From NCBI GenBank assembly GCA_028583405.1, contig JAPTMU010000269.1, positions 232,871-296,870 on the forward strand: DNA of 64,000 nt, in the 5' to 3' direction. Below, in pieces: positions 1-13,100 of the stretch; position 1 is the first letter of the stretch, and each line of letters begins with the position of its first letter. The DNA comes from Pogonophryne albipinna. Lineage: Eukaryota > Chordata > Actinopteri > Perciformes > Artedidraconidae. The notes beneath the pieces are model-generated. The model worked only from the letters and a program-made list of their open reading frames with translations, made no database searches and was not told the DNA's origin. The translations under genes and the position numbers were made by a program.

Positions 1-701
1 ACTGAACACAGCTTCATGACTTCAGCTTTGTTTCTGATGGGCTCTAAGGAGGAAAACACTTCAACCCTTCATCTCTAACTGTACAAACTCCACTGGATAT
101 ATCACCATCTGCACAGAGGAGGGTCCATGAGGATCACTGTTGTCTCATAGATCAGGTAAACATTTCTCCTCAGAAAGCAGCCAGTCTACCTGCATGTCTG
201 ACTGCAGGTTGTGTACGTTTTGTTTCATGTTCACATCATCAATGCTCAGTGGAAGTTGTTGGTTTTATTAAAGCTGAGGAAGCATATGAACAAAGTGTAA
301 AAAAAACTCAGAGAAATGGAGGAAAATATACATTTTGGTTAAAAAGTGGGTAAAATAGGTAGCCTTTAGTTTGGTAATTTAGCCAATTTATCCATATATA
401 TACATATATATATGTTCTGTGTGTAGCCTTTACACTGTCTTATATTTGTCATATGCAGCTCACTGCATTAAAAAAAGGATATTTAATGCAGTGTACTTTT
501 CATAGTGCTTCTATGGCTTTGTATACAGCATGATCAGCCAATTAGGAAATCATTAATTAAATGATAATAATGTATATATTATCAAAGCTGGATATGTAGT
601 AGTTATTCCATGTTGTTGTTTAATGCTTGTTATTGGGCTGAACAAAACAGCACTCAGCCTATAGCTTAAGGGGGTTTAGTCCCCTCAGTTATTGTTAAAC
701 T

Positions 702-759
<58 letters not shown>

Positions 760-2052
760 ACAATTAAGGGTTTTCCTTTAGTAGATCTCGGTCTTTTTTT
801 CCATAACATTATGGTTTACTATTTAAATAACCATAGCTTGCTCAATTTTCAACCAATTTTCAAACGGTTTGGTTTTTTATGAACATCAAAGATGTAGTTA
901 TGACACTGCATACTTATAATCATGGACTTTCATATGAAAATAACATTAAGCAGATAAAGCAATAGCTATACACACACACAAGGTATTTATATTAAATATT
1001 TACCGGTATATATATACTGTATATTTCAATTTACTTTATTATATTGTTAATATTTAAAATAAATTATAAAATGTAAATATATTTATATTTTATATATAAA
1101 AATAGGTCTCATGTTACCACTCTGTAAGCCAAGAGTTGTTAATTTAGCAATGCCTTAGCTTGAAGAACAGGGACACAACTAATGACAATAGCATATGGTG
1201 GTATATTATTTAGATATTCACACCTTTATCAGAAGAACCAAACCAACATAAAATGATCTCACAGACAGTAGGTCCTGGACAGTTCTGTCTCATTTATCAC
1301 AATTATTTTGACATGAGATCTTCATATCGTCCTAGTTTTGTATTTAGTTTCTAGATTTGTAAACAAATCCAGAACCTTTGAAATACGTTACCACTTCACG
1401 GCACGGTGCGCTGAGTTCTTGTAGTCGAAAAAAGCCCTAGAAGAACAACTTGGTGTGGTGTGGAGGGGATGTAGGAAGCAGGGGCAGGTGGGGAGAGATG
1501 GGGCTTCAAGGTTCAAGGTTATTTTGTTTTAAATGTGTCTTGGAGATAAGGACCAGCTGCACACAATAAAATACAGTATAACACAAAACCAATAAGACAC
1601 ACGGTGACACATGTACAACACCTCACATTCAACAAGCATCACCTAAAATGGCCAAATCCAATTAACCACTTAAACCCTCTGTTCTTAGAGAAACGGATTC
1701 GAGTTGCAACTGTACTTTGCAGCAAAAAATAAAAAAATACTGGACTAGGGGAACCAAAGGGAAGTAACAAAATACAAAACAACCGGGCAAATGAAAAAAG
1801 GAGAGGAAACCGGTTTGTGAAGCCACAAGATGGGCTTTTAATAAATCAAAGAAATCATGTTACATGTTCATTACTGCCAAGTGATAGCTTGTAAATATCT
1901 GTTTGATGGCACACCAACAATCAATCATCGTCCAGCCTCAGCTTTGGAATTCTTTCACAACCACCGACCTTCCTGGGTACCACCGAGATAAAGGATTTAA
2001 TATGACGAGCCATATGATGCTCTCATTTGTTAGTGACATTCCACATGCAAAT
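1..2052. other. Gene-free, AT-rich sequence
   Basis: I see no gene here. The stretch is AT-rich, with a long AC microsatellite at 704-762 and TA-rich runs near 1000-1110. Around 1511-1600 a segment resembles the degenerate 3' tails of fish retroelements, but too weakly to name. Short open frames have no recognisable protein. Confidence 0.6.
704..762. repeat. (AC)n microsatellite
   Basis: About 29 nearly perfect AC dinucleotides, with one T interruption near the right end. This is typical of a polymorphic fish microsatellite. Confidence 0.95.
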
Positions 2053-2873
2053 AAGATAAGATGGTACTTTATTGATCCCAATTTGGGAAGCATTTTTTAG
2101 TTACAGCAGCATAAGGGACAAGGCATTTTAAAATAAATTAGAAATAAGCAAGAAAAATAAAGAAAGAGGAAAATATACATGTTGAGTTTGACAGGATATT
2201 ATATATATCTAATATATACATATACATAAATATAAGGCACATGGAATATTAATGTTAAATATTGAACAGATTATATATGTGTAAAATGTACAACGTGGTT
2301 ATATTCAAGAGAAACTGGAGCAGAGAGTTCTCTTCCAGCCAGAGGTGATTTATTGTACAGTGTTATTGCAGTGGGCAGGAATGTGTTCCTGTATCGGTCC
2401 TTGTGACAGCGGAGTTGCAGCAGTCTGTTGGAGAAGGAGCTCCGTTGACTGTCCAGCTGCAGGTGGAGAGGATGGGTGGGGTTATCCATCATGGACAACA
2501 GCCTGTTCAGTGTCCTCCTCTCCACCACAGCTTCAAAGGGGTCCAGCTTGATGCCGATGACAGACCCAGCTTTCCTGATCAGTTTATTGATCCTGCTGGT
2601 GTCACCGGCTCTGATGCTGCCCCCGCAGCAGACCGCAGCAAAGAAGAGTGCACTGGCCACAACAGACTAGTAGATCTCCAGCATCTTGCTGCACACGTGG
2701 AAGGATCTCAGCTTCCCCAGAAAATAGAGTCTGCTCATCCCCTTCTTGTACACAGCGTCAGTGTTGATCCTCCAGGTCAGTCCGTTGTCTAAGTGCACTC
2801 CCAGGTACTTGTAGTCCTCCACAACAGCCACATCCTCTCCCAGAATGCACATGGGTAGAGGAGACGTCCTCAC
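2053..2873 (-). mobile_element. L2-like LINE, 3' fragment with decayed reverse transcriptase end
   Basis: On the minus strand, 2873 down to 2271 encodes the C-terminal part of a non-LTR retrotransposon ORF2. Segments such as EDYKYLGVHLDNGLTW, SRLYFLGKLRSF and INKLIRKAGSVIG are typical of fish L2-clade elements. A TAG at 2667-2669 interrupts the frame where the family usually has a glutamine, so the copy is dead. The 3' tail reads TTTATTGATCCC on the plus strand near 2075, a common end of fish LINEs. The 5' side stops abruptly at about 2873 where the hAT-type element begins, so that element probably inserted into the LINE. Family assignment is from memory of protein motifs. Confidence 0.8.
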
Positions 2874-3131
2874 AGGTATTACAGGTATTAGGGTTCAAAA
2901 TGTAAGAAGTAGAAAGTCCAGGTATTTGTGTTCAACATGTAAGAAGTAGAAAGTACAGGTATTTGTGTTCAACATGTAAGAAGTAGAAAGTACAGGTATT
3001 TGTGTTCAACATGTAAGAAGTCAAAGTAAAAAGTTGTCAGAAAAATAAGTATTGGAGTAAAGTACTGATACCAGAAAAAATAAGTTAAGCACATAAACGA
3101 AGTATTTGTACTCCACTACTTCCCACCTCTG
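2874..3131 (-). mobile_element. hAT-type MITE with internal 37-bp repeats
   Basis: The right end reads CCACCTCTGG, whose reverse complement CCAGAGGTGG matches the hAT-like end (CAGAGGTGG) of a MITE very common in fish. The left part holds about four copies of a 37-bp unit containing TTCAACATGTAAGAAGTAGA. This is the same unit that makes up the huge arrays flanking the gap at 38139-39138. No transposase is encoded. The left boundary is approximate, and I could not identify a clear target-site duplication. Confidence 0.65.
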
Positions 3132-4025
3132 GCTGTCAGCAGTGGAGGAGTGGAGGAGAGGAGGAGTGGAGGAGAGGAGGAGTAGAGGGAGAACAGGAGG
3201 AGGTTGAAGACCAGTCTGGCTGCAGCATTCTGATGGTGTTTGACAACTCTCTGTGTTTTAGACCAATCACGACCAAGCCAAGTTTCAACAGACTCTACTA
3301 TTCCTACTTGTTATTCTGAGACGCGTCATGTCAGTGAGGAAATAAACATGAATACAATGAGGAAAAGAAGCAACTTGTTTTCAGTCTGAAGAAACCTCTG
3401 TTCTTGTGAAACTGATTTAATCAGAAATGTTAGTTTGTTTATTATTTGACAGAATTGTAACATCTGTTTGCTCTTTTCTCATTAAATGTGATTGTTGCTG
3501 CTTTAATAATCTGAGTGACATCATTATTAATATTAATGAATAACTCTATTGTAACATACATGTTTTTATATATTGAAGTAGTGCACACATTACTTTATCT
3601 TCTCCATTATATATTTTACTTTACTATATATTATTATATTGTATTAAACGTCTTAGCTGAATACTCAACTCTGATTGGTCAAATTAGAAGTTTAAGAGGT
3701 TGTTAATACTCGATAACACACCGCTGCCAAGAAATCAGTATTTTAGATTGAGATGAAATCCTTTAGAGTTAATAAACGTGTGCATTTGATAATCCACGCT
3801 GAACAGCAATGGGTCGTCCTCTCTGTTTAGGCTTCTCCTGGGAAAACTGGGTTTAACATTTACTCTGTATTTAAATACTTAGAAATCTCTTTAAAACATT
3901 TATTTTATTCCCTGACGAAGAGGTCTGTCAGGGAGTTCATTTAAACCCAGTAACTCTGTATGTTTTATCTGATTATACAAGTTTAAAATTGCATGTCCTT
4001 ACCTCCTCTGCAGCCCTGCCTTCAC
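3132..4025. other. Gene-free sequence with a purine-rich tract
   Basis: A GGAGGAGTGGAGGAGA-type purine tract covers 3140-3205. The rest is unique-looking AT-rich DNA. No exon of ythdc1 or another known gene is recognisable. Confidence 0.6.
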
Positions 4026-5025
4026 NNNNNNNNNNNNNNNNNNNNNNNNNNNNNNNNNNNNNNNNNNNNNNNNNNNNNNNNNNNNNNNNNNNNNNNNNNN
4101 NNNNNNNNNNNNNNNNNNNNNNNNNNNNNNNNNNNNNNNNNNNNNNNNNNNNNNNNNNNNNNNNNNNNNNNNNNNNNNNNNNNNNNNNNNNNNNNNNNNN
4201 NNNNNNNNNNNNNNNNNNNNNNNNNNNNNNNNNNNNNNNNNNNNNNNNNNNNNNNNNNNNNNNNNNNNNNNNNNNNNNNNNNNNNNNNNNNNNNNNNNNN
4301 NNNNNNNNNNNNNNNNNNNNNNNNNNNNNNNNNNNNNNNNNNNNNNNNNNNNNNNNNNNNNNNNNNNNNNNNNNNNNNNNNNNNNNNNNNNNNNNNNNNN
4401 NNNNNNNNNNNNNNNNNNNNNNNNNNNNNNNNNNNNNNNNNNNNNNNNNNNNNNNNNNNNNNNNNNNNNNNNNNNNNNNNNNNNNNNNNNNNNNNNNNNN
4501 NNNNNNNNNNNNNNNNNNNNNNNNNNNNNNNNNNNNNNNNNNNNNNNNNNNNNNNNNNNNNNNNNNNNNNNNNNNNNNNNNNNNNNNNNNNNNNNNNNNN
4601 NNNNNNNNNNNNNNNNNNNNNNNNNNNNNNNNNNNNNNNNNNNNNNNNNNNNNNNNNNNNNNNNNNNNNNNNNNNNNNNNNNNNNNNNNNNNNNNNNNNN
4701 NNNNNNNNNNNNNNNNNNNNNNNNNNNNNNNNNNNNNNNNNNNNNNNNNNNNNNNNNNNNNNNNNNNNNNNNNNNNNNNNNNNNNNNNNNNNNNNNNNNN
4801 NNNNNNNNNNNNNNNNNNNNNNNNNNNNNNNNNNNNNNNNNNNNNNNNNNNNNNNNNNNNNNNNNNNNNNNNNNNNNNNNNNNNNNNNNNNNNNNNNNNN
4901 NNNNNNNNNNNNNNNNNNNNNNNNNNNNNNNNNNNNNNNNNNNNNNNNNNNNNNNNNNNNNNNNNNNNNNNNNNNNNNNNNNNNNNNNNNNNNNNNNNNN
5001 NNNNNNNNNNNNNNNNNNNNNNNNN
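4026..5025. other. Assembly gap, exactly 1000 N
   Basis: Exactly 1000 N, so a placeholder of arbitrary length rather than a measured gap. It separates the 1-4025 contig from the ythdc1 contig. The missing C-terminal exons of ythdc1 should lie on this side, either inside the gap or elsewhere. Confidence 0.99.
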
Positions 5026-7064
5026 AATGCTAACGGAGGAAGACTAACGGAGGAAGGCTAACGGAGGAATGCTAAAGGAGAAGGAAGGCTAACGGAGGAA
5101 GGCTAACGGAGGAATACTAACGGAGGAAGAATAATGAAGGAATGCTAAGGGAGAAGGAAGGCTAACGGAGGAATGCTAACGGAGGAATGCTAACGGAGGA
5201 AGAATAATGAAGGAATGCTAAGGGAGAAGGAAGACTAACGGAGGAAGGCTAACGGAGGAATGCTAACGGAGGAATGCTAACGGAGGAATGATAAAGGGAG
5301 AAGGAAGGCTAACGGAGGAAGGCTAACGGAGGAAGACTAACGGAGGAAGGCTAACGAAGGAATGCTAAGGGAGAAGGAAGGCTAACGGAGGAATGCTAAC
5401 GGAAGAAGACTAACGGAGGAAGCCTAATGAATGAATGCTAAGGGAGAAGGAAGGCTAACGGAGGAAGGCTAACGGAGGAATGCTAAGGGATGAAGGCTAA
5501 CGGAGGAAGGCTAACGGAGAAATGCTAACAGAGGAATGCTAATGGAGGACGGCTAATGGAGGACGGCTAATGGAGGAAGGCTAACGAAGGAATGCTAACG
5601 AAGGAATGCTAACGGAGGAAGGCTAACGGAGGAAGGCTAACGGAGTAAGGCTAACGAATGAATGCTAATGGAGGAAGGCTAACGGAGGAAGACTAACGAA
5701 TGAATGCTAATGGAGGAAGACTAACGGAGGAAGGCTAACGAAGGAATGCTAAGGGAGAAGGAAGGCTAACGGAGGAATGCTAAGGGAGAAGGAAGGCTAA
5801 CGGAGGAAGACTAACGGAGGAAGGCTAACGAAGGAATGCTAAGGGAGAAGGAATGCTAACGGAGGAATGCTAACGGAGTAAGGCTAACGGAGGAATGCTA
5901 ACGGAGAAATGCTAACGGAGGAAGGCTAATGGAGGAAGGCTAACTGACGAAGACTAACGGAGGAATGCTAACGGAGGAAGACTAATGAAGGAATGCTAAG
6001 GGAGAAGGAAGGCTAACGGAGGAAGGCTAACGGAGGAATGCTAAGGGAGAAGGAAGGCTAACTGAGGAAGACTAACGGAGGAAGGCTAACGGAGAAGGAA
6101 TGCTAACGGAGGAATGCTAACGGAGGAAGACTAACGGAGGAATGCTAACGGAGGAATGCTAACGGAGGAAGACTAACGGAGGAATGCTAACGGAGGAATG
6201 CTAACGGAGGAAGACTACCGGAGGAAGGCTAACAAAGGAAGGCTAAGGGAGAAGGAAGACTAACGGAGGAATGCTAACGGAGGAATGCTAACGGAGTAAT
6301 GCTAAGGAAGGAATGCTAAGGGAGAAGGCAGACTAACGGAGATAGGCTAACGGAGGAAGGCTAACGGAGAAATGCTAACGGAGGAATGCTAATGGGGGAA
6401 GGCTAACGGAGGACGGCTAACGGAGGAAGGCTAACGGAGGAAGGCTAACGGAGGAATGCTAACGGAGGAAGGCTAACGGAGGAATGCTAACGAAGGAATG
6501 CTAACGGAGGATGGCTAACGGAGGACCGCTAACGGAGGAATGCTAATGGAGGAAGGCTAACGGAGGAATGCTAATGGAGGAAGGCTAACGGAGGAATGCT
6601 AACGGAGGAAGGCTAACGAAGGAATGCTAAGGGAGAAGGAAGACTAACGGAGGAATGCTAACAGAGGAAGGCTAACGGAGGAATGCTAACGGAGGAATGC
6701 TAACGGAGAAGGAAGGCTAACGGAGGAATGCTAACGGAGGAAGACTAACGGAGGAGTGCTAAGGGAGAAGGAAGACTAACGGAGGTAGGCTAACGGAGGA
6801 ATGCTAACAGAGGAAGGCTAACGAAGGAAGACTAACGGAGGAAGGCTAACGGAGGAATGCTAACAGAGGAAGGCTAACGGAGGAAGGCTAACGAAGGAAG
6901 GCTAACGAAGGAAGGCTAACGGAGGAATGCTAACGGAGGAGTGCTAAGGCAGAAGGAAGACTAACGGAGGAATGCTAAAGGAGGAATGCTAAGGGCGAGG
7001 AGGGCTAACGGAGAAGCTAATGGAGAGGAAGGCTAACGGAGAAGCTAACGGAGAGGAAGGCTAA
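5026..7064. repeat. 14-bp minisatellite (GCTAACGGAGGAAG type)
   Basis: About 2 kb of imperfect 14-bp units built on CTAACGGAGGAAG and CTAACGGAGGAATG, with longer variants containing GGGAGAAGGAAG. It starts at the contig edge and runs to within eight bases of the ythdc1 exon 7 donor, so it fills all visible sequence of that intron. Confidence 0.95.
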
Positions 7065-7071
7065 CTTTTAC

Positions 7072-7180
7072 CTTGGAATTTCCCGCTCTCCCTCACAGAG
7101 AAGACGAGGACGACGCTTCTCGCCGAGCGGAAGGCTGCGTTCAGTTTCTTCTCGTTCACCGGCAGCGTCGACCACACGCC
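7072..7180 (-). CDS. ythdc1: ythdc1 exon 7 (YTH domain, first cage Trp)
   Basis: 109 nt, entering in phase 0 after a TTCTTCAG acceptor and leaving in phase 1 at CCAAG|GTAAAA. It encodes [17 protein letters not shown], then [19 protein letters not shown], nearly identical to the mammalian YTH domain. The donor is followed almost directly by the 14-bp array. Confidence 0.95.
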
Positions 7181-10100
7181 CTGAAGAAACATCGGAAACA
7201 CATTAACACTGACATGTTTACACGTTAACAAGACAAACCAGGATTCAGCACGTAGACAACAGGAAGTAAAGACGGAATCAACAGGAAGTAAAGAGGTGAT
7301 CAACAGGAAGTAGAGAGGTGATCAAAAGGAAGTAGAGGTGATCAACAGGAAGTAGAGAGGTGATCAACAGGAAGTAGAGAGGTGATCAACAGGAAGTAGA
7401 GAGGTGATCAGAAGGAAGTAGAGGTGATCAACAGGAAGTAGAGAGGTGATCAACAGGAAGTAGAGAGGTGATCAAAAGGAAGTAGAGGTGATCAACAGGA
7501 AGTAGAGAGGTGATCAACAGGAAGTAGAGAGGTGATCAAAAGGAATTAGAGGTGATCAACAGGAAGTAGAGGTGATCAACAGGAAGTAGAGAGGTGATCA
7601 ACAGGAAGTAGAGAGGTGATCAACAGGAAGTAGAGAGGTGATCAAAAGGAAGTAGAGAGGTGATCAAAAGGAAGTAGAGAGGTGATCAACAGGAAGTAGA
7701 GAGGTGATCAACAGGAAGTAGAGAGGTGATCAACAGGAAGTAGAGAGGTGATCAACAGGAAGTAGAGGTAATGAACAGGAAGTAGAGAGGTGATCAACAG
7801 GAAGTAGAGGTAATGAACAGGAAGTAGAGAGGTGATCAACAGGAAGTAGAGGTAATGAACAGGAAGTAGAGAGGTGATCAACAGGAAGTAGAGCTAACCT
7901 TAGCTTTAGCCAGCGAGACGTTCTCGTGGTTGTTGCTCTTGATGAGGAAGAAGCGAGCGTCTCTCAGGATGTAGCGCAGCTTGCTGGTCGGAGCTGGAAC
8001 ACACGAGTAATCTCAGTATTTCATTTAATCTGAAAAATAACAGCAATCTGATTATATAAAATGGCCGTCCTTACTCTCCATCCCTTTGCGGACGGCTCGG
8101 ACCGAAGACGAAAGTTTCTCCTGCTTTTTCTCCGAACCTTTCAAAATAAAAGCACAGAATTCATCAGGTCATACTGTAATCTGGAAACCATGACAATGTT
8201 TTGATAATAATACACTTTATTTAAAGCACCTTTCATGCTTTAAAGTGCTTTATAGTTCAATTGTTCCAAAGTGTAAGCCAAATAAAAAAGATTGAGGTTT
8301 GCTGTTCTAAGATCACATGACTTTGATGGGACTGAAGTATTTTTGCTTCATCCTAAATGTCCCTGATTGGCTGTCTCCGTGGTTACCTGAGGCCTCGGAG
8401 GCGGAGCCTGAGTGCACCGACTCCCCGTCGTCAGAGAAGCTTCCGGAGGAGCGAGAGTCTCCCGCCTCGCTGCGAGTGTCGTAGTCGTTTCCCTCTCCTC
8501 GACGCTCGTACTCTTCCTCCTCCTCGTCTTCCTCCTTCTCTCCTTCCTCCTCCTCTTCCTCCTCCTCTTCCTCCATGCCCTCCTCTTCCTCCTCCTCCTC
8601 TTCCTCTTCCTCCTCTTCAGCATGGGAACCAGAGGGGGAGGAGCTTCCTGATCCCGCCTCCGACCCAAACTCTGGCGCCGCCTCGCCCTCCGATCGGGCG
8701 TCCTGCGGGGGGGCGGGGCTTGCTCTCCTCAGCTTCTAAACACACAGGGAGGGATGTGATTGGCTGATATTTCAAGTTTCAAGTCTTCATCACCACGTGC
8801 CGTGTGGATGTGATCGGCTGATACGTGCCGTGTGGATGTGATTGGCTGATACGTGCCGTGTGGATGTGATTGGCTGATACGTGCCGTGTGGATGGGATTG
8901 GCTGACAGGTGCCGTGTGGATGTGATTGGCTGATACGTGCCGTGTGGATGGGATTGGCTGACACGTGCCGCGTGGATGTGATCGGCTGATACGTGCCGTG
9001 TGGATGGGATTGGCTGATACGTGCCGTGTGGATGTGATTGGCTGACAGGTGCCGTGTGGATGTGATCGGCTGATACGTGCCGTGTGGATGGGATTGGCTG
9101 ATACGTGCCGTGTGGATGTGATCGGCTGACAGGTGCCGTGTGGATGTGATTGGCTGATACGTGCCGTGTGGATGGGATTGGCTGACACGTGCCGTGTGGA
9201 TGTGATCGGCTGATACGTGCCGTGTGGATGGGATTGGCTGATACGTGCCGTGTGGATGTGATTGGCTGACAGGTGCCGTGTGGATGTGATCGGCTGATAC
9301 GTGCCGTGTGGATGGGATTGGCTGACACGTGCCGTGTGGATGTGATCGGCTGACAGGTGCCGTGTGGATGTGATTGGCTGATACGTGCCGTGTGGATGGG
9401 ATTGGCTGACAGGTGCCGTGTGGATGTGATTGGCTGATACGTGCCGTGTGGATGGGATTGGCTGACACGTGCCGTGTGGATGTGATCGGCTGACAGGTGC
9501 CGTGTGGATGTGATTGGCTGATACGTGCCGTGTGGATGCGATCGGCTGATACGTGCCGTGTGGTTGTGATTGGCTGATACGTGCCGTGTGGATGCGATTG
9601 GCTGATACGTGCCGTGTGGATGCGATTGGCTGATACGTGCCGTGTGGATGCGATCGGCTGATACATGCCGTGTGGATGCGATCGGCTGATACGTGCCGTG
9701 TGGATGCGATTGGCTGATACGTGCCGTGTGGATGCGATCGGCTGATACGTGCCGTGTGGATGGGATTGGCTGATACGTGCCGTGTGGATGTGATTGGCTG
9801 ATACATGCCGTGTGGTTGCGATTGGCTGATACGTGCCGTGTGGATGCGATTGGCTGATACGTGCCGTGTGGATGCGATTGGCTGATACGTGCCGTGTGGA
9901 TGCGATTGGCTGATACGTGCCGTGTGGATGTGATTGGCTGATACGTGCCGTGTGGATGTGATTGGCTGATACCTGCCGTGTGGATGTGATTGGCTGATAC
10001 GTGCCGTGTGGATGTGATTGTTGTTTTACACATTCGAAATAAATAAAATAAAATCTCACCTGGCTGAGCCCCTCCAGAATCCTCGGGGTTTCCCTCCTGC

Positions 10101-13100
10101 GGGGCTCCTCCCCCCGGCTCCTGATTGGCTCGCGGGCTCCTCGTCGACTCTTCTTCTCGTCATAGTACTCGTGGCGGTAGGAGGCGGGGGGGCGGGCTCT
10201 GGGGCTGGAGGCAGTCTTCTTATTGGAGGAGGGGGGCAGGCCTGAAGCCCTCTTATTGGAGGAGCGTGAGGGGGCGTGGCCTGCAGAGGGGCGGAGCCTC
10301 TTCAGGTCCCGGCTGTCGGAGCGGTCGCTCTTCCTCTTGGTTCCTGACAGACAGAGTTTACATGTCAGGGCTCGACAGTAACGGTTGCCAGGTTGCCATT
10401 GGCAACCATTCAGAAAAAACGTCCACCACTTCTTGGCCTTTGGTTGCCATCAGTGGAAACCAGTTTCTAACATAAAGAACTAAGGACAGCAAACAGCAAA
10501 ATGTGCACCCCAAAAGAGAGAAATGTTAATTATTTGTTGTATTAAGAGCGATATTTAATTATTGTTGTGACCAGTCGGAACCTGAGACTTAAGTTGCACG
10601 CCAGGAAGCCATGCACGTTTACTCGCGTGCGCGGTGCGTCGTGTTTGTTTTACAAAAAATGGCGAAGCAAATTAAGTTGTTTGACTGTGGGCTAAAAAGT
10701 TCGGCCAACCCGTCAACATTTCAGACGAATGTTCAAAGTGATTCAACTGATGAAGTGCAAGATGAAGCCGAACGAAAAGCAAAGAGGAAATGTGTAAAGT
10801 CTAGGGAGGCAAAACATTCTGCTTCATTGTCCATTCACTTCCTGTAAAAGTTCCTTCAAAATAAGAGTCCAGAACTTATTACTACCAAAATAAAAGTGCA
10901 AAACAAAACTTTACCATAGGAACATATTGGCATACAAATATAATCACTTCTATAAAAAGGGAACACATTTTAAATATAGTTTGACATATTGAAGGAACTT
11001 TACAGCATTAATAATTAATATCTAATTCTTAACTGTGAATTGTTTTCATTTATTAAACATTAGAAATGTATTAGTCTGGCCAATCCAAGACTTCAATGCT
11101 GAAGGGCCAGTGGATCTATGGTGGGGGTCAGCACAGAGGTCAAGACTTCAATGCTGAAGGGCCAGTGGATCTATGGTGGGGGTCAGCACAGAGGTCAAGA
11201 CTTCAATGCTGAAGGGCCAGTGGATCTATGGTGGGGGTCAGCACAGAGGTCAAGACTTCAATGCTGAAGGGCCAGTGGATCTATGGTGGGGGTCAGCACA
11301 GAGGTCAAGACTTCAATGCTGAAGGGCCAGTGGATCTATGGTGGGGGTCAGCACAGAGGTCAAGACTTCGATGCTGAAGGGCCAGTGGATCTATGGTGGG
11401 GGTCAGCACAGAGGTCAAGACTTCGATGCTGAAGGGCCAGTGGATCTATGGTGGGGGTCAGCACAGAGGTCAAGACTTCGATGCTGAAGGGCCAGTGGAT
11501 CTATGGTGGGGGTCAGCACAGAGGTCAAGACTTCAATGCTGAAGGGCCAGTGGATCTATGGTGGGGGTCAGCACAAAGGTCAAGACTTCAATGCTGAAGG
11601 GCCAGTGGATCTATGGTGGGGGTCAGCACAGAGGTCAAGACTTCAATGCTGAAGGGCCAGTGGATCTATGGTGGGGGTCAGCACAAAGGTCAAGACTTCA
11701 ATGCTGAAGGGCCAGTGGATCTATGGTGGGGGTCAGCACAGAGGTCAAGACTTCAATGCTGAAGGGCCAGTGGATCTATGGTGGGGGTCAGCACAGAGGT
11801 CAAGACTTCAATGCTGAAGGGCCAGTGGATCTATGGTGGGGGTCAGCACAGAGGTCAAGACTTCAATGCTGAAGGGCCAGTTGATCTATGGTGGGGGTCA
11901 GCACAGAGGTCAAGACTTCAATGCTGAAGGGCCAGTGGATCTATGGTGGGGGTCAGCACAGAGGTCAGGAAAACCCACATTTGAAAGGGAGTCAACGGAT
12001 GACCAAGAAACTAGTGATCTGTGAAGAACAGCAGCACTACTTAGTATACCAGTAATTGAGGGTGGGCACGTTTCCTCCCACTTAGGTTTCAAATCATTGT
12101 GTTAATTACTTATTGTAAAGCATTTGAACATTCTTTTGTGTCACATGTTCATCATTAAGTTGATGTGTAACTGCATAGTATCTTCATTATTTAAAATATA
12201 AGGTGACTAAAAATGGCAACCGTATTTTCAGTTTTGGCAACCAAAAGCTGATGACTGGTTGCCTGGCAACCACTTTTAAAAGTTAGCGTTGAGCCCTGCA
12301 TGTGTTGGTAAAACACTGAGTGTCCTCCTCCAACATGAGAGTAGCATGCTAACAAAGGTATCCCAACTGTAGCTGTGAACATGACAGGATGTGTGATTAC
12401 CTAGAAGAGCATCAGGACTGTTTGAGGCAGATGATAGCTATGTGATTAACATGATGATTCAGCCTCTATGGAGAGAGACATCAAGCATGCTCATTTCTGA
12501 CGTGGAGCTAATCTGAAGTAAACATTGAATACTGCTTTCTATTCCTCCATCTTGTGACTGTGTAACTCCCTCTCTTGGATATCAGCATGTGAAGGACACT
12601 GTTCAGGAACTAGTCTCTGTATGTGATGACTCCTTCCATTCTGGAGAGGATCACAGATACATGGATCCTGAGGATCACAGATACATGGATCCTGAGGATC
12701 ACAGATACATGGATCCTGAGGATCACAGATACATGGATCCTGAGGATCACAGATACACGGATCCTGAGGATCACAGATACACGGATCCTGAGGATCACAG
12801 ATACACGGATCCTGAGGATCACAGATACATGGATCCTGAGGATCACAGATACATGGATCCTGAGGATCACAGATACATGGATCCTGAGATGAAGCTCAAG
12901 CCGGGGACCAGGGAGAGTTTCTAACAGCATGTTAGTAATATTCACTGTTACATGAGATTACCTGAAGGATTATTAATCAGGTAGCATCAGTTATTCAGTT
13001 AGTGACACATTCTACATTATATTTTGTACGTTACTATAGGGACCTTTCAGTCCTTGGGACATATTTACAACGTCTGCATTTAACTTCTGCCTAAAACCTG

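Larger units (their letters stand above)
10366..12298 (+). mobile_element. hAT-like DNA transposon, non-autonomous, with internal minisatellite
   Basis: The left end CAGGGCTCGACAGTAAC and the reverse complement of the right end, CAGGGCTCAACGCTAAC, form terminal inverted repeats of hAT type. Both ends continue into GGTTGCCAGG-like sequence. The element is flanked by CATGT on both sides (10361-10365 and 12299-12303), a possible 5-bp target duplication. That is shorter than the usual 8 bp of hAT but seen in some hAT groups. It sits in ythdc1 intron 2. It contains a short open frame (10659-10847) and a 55-bp minisatellite but no transposase. Confidence 0.75.

Noticed and set aside
2403..2792. Plus-strand frames over the LINE fragment
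   Set aside because: Antisense to the reverse transcriptase remnant, which is clearly on the minus strand.
3989..5047. Reading frames spanning N runs (also at 38069-39306)
   Set aside because: They are composed of undetermined bases in assembly gaps.
8729..10059. Three overlapping His-rich frames of 338-434 codons
   Set aside because: Intronic 28-bp minisatellite of ythdc1; flanking exons are in their own frame with proper splice sites.
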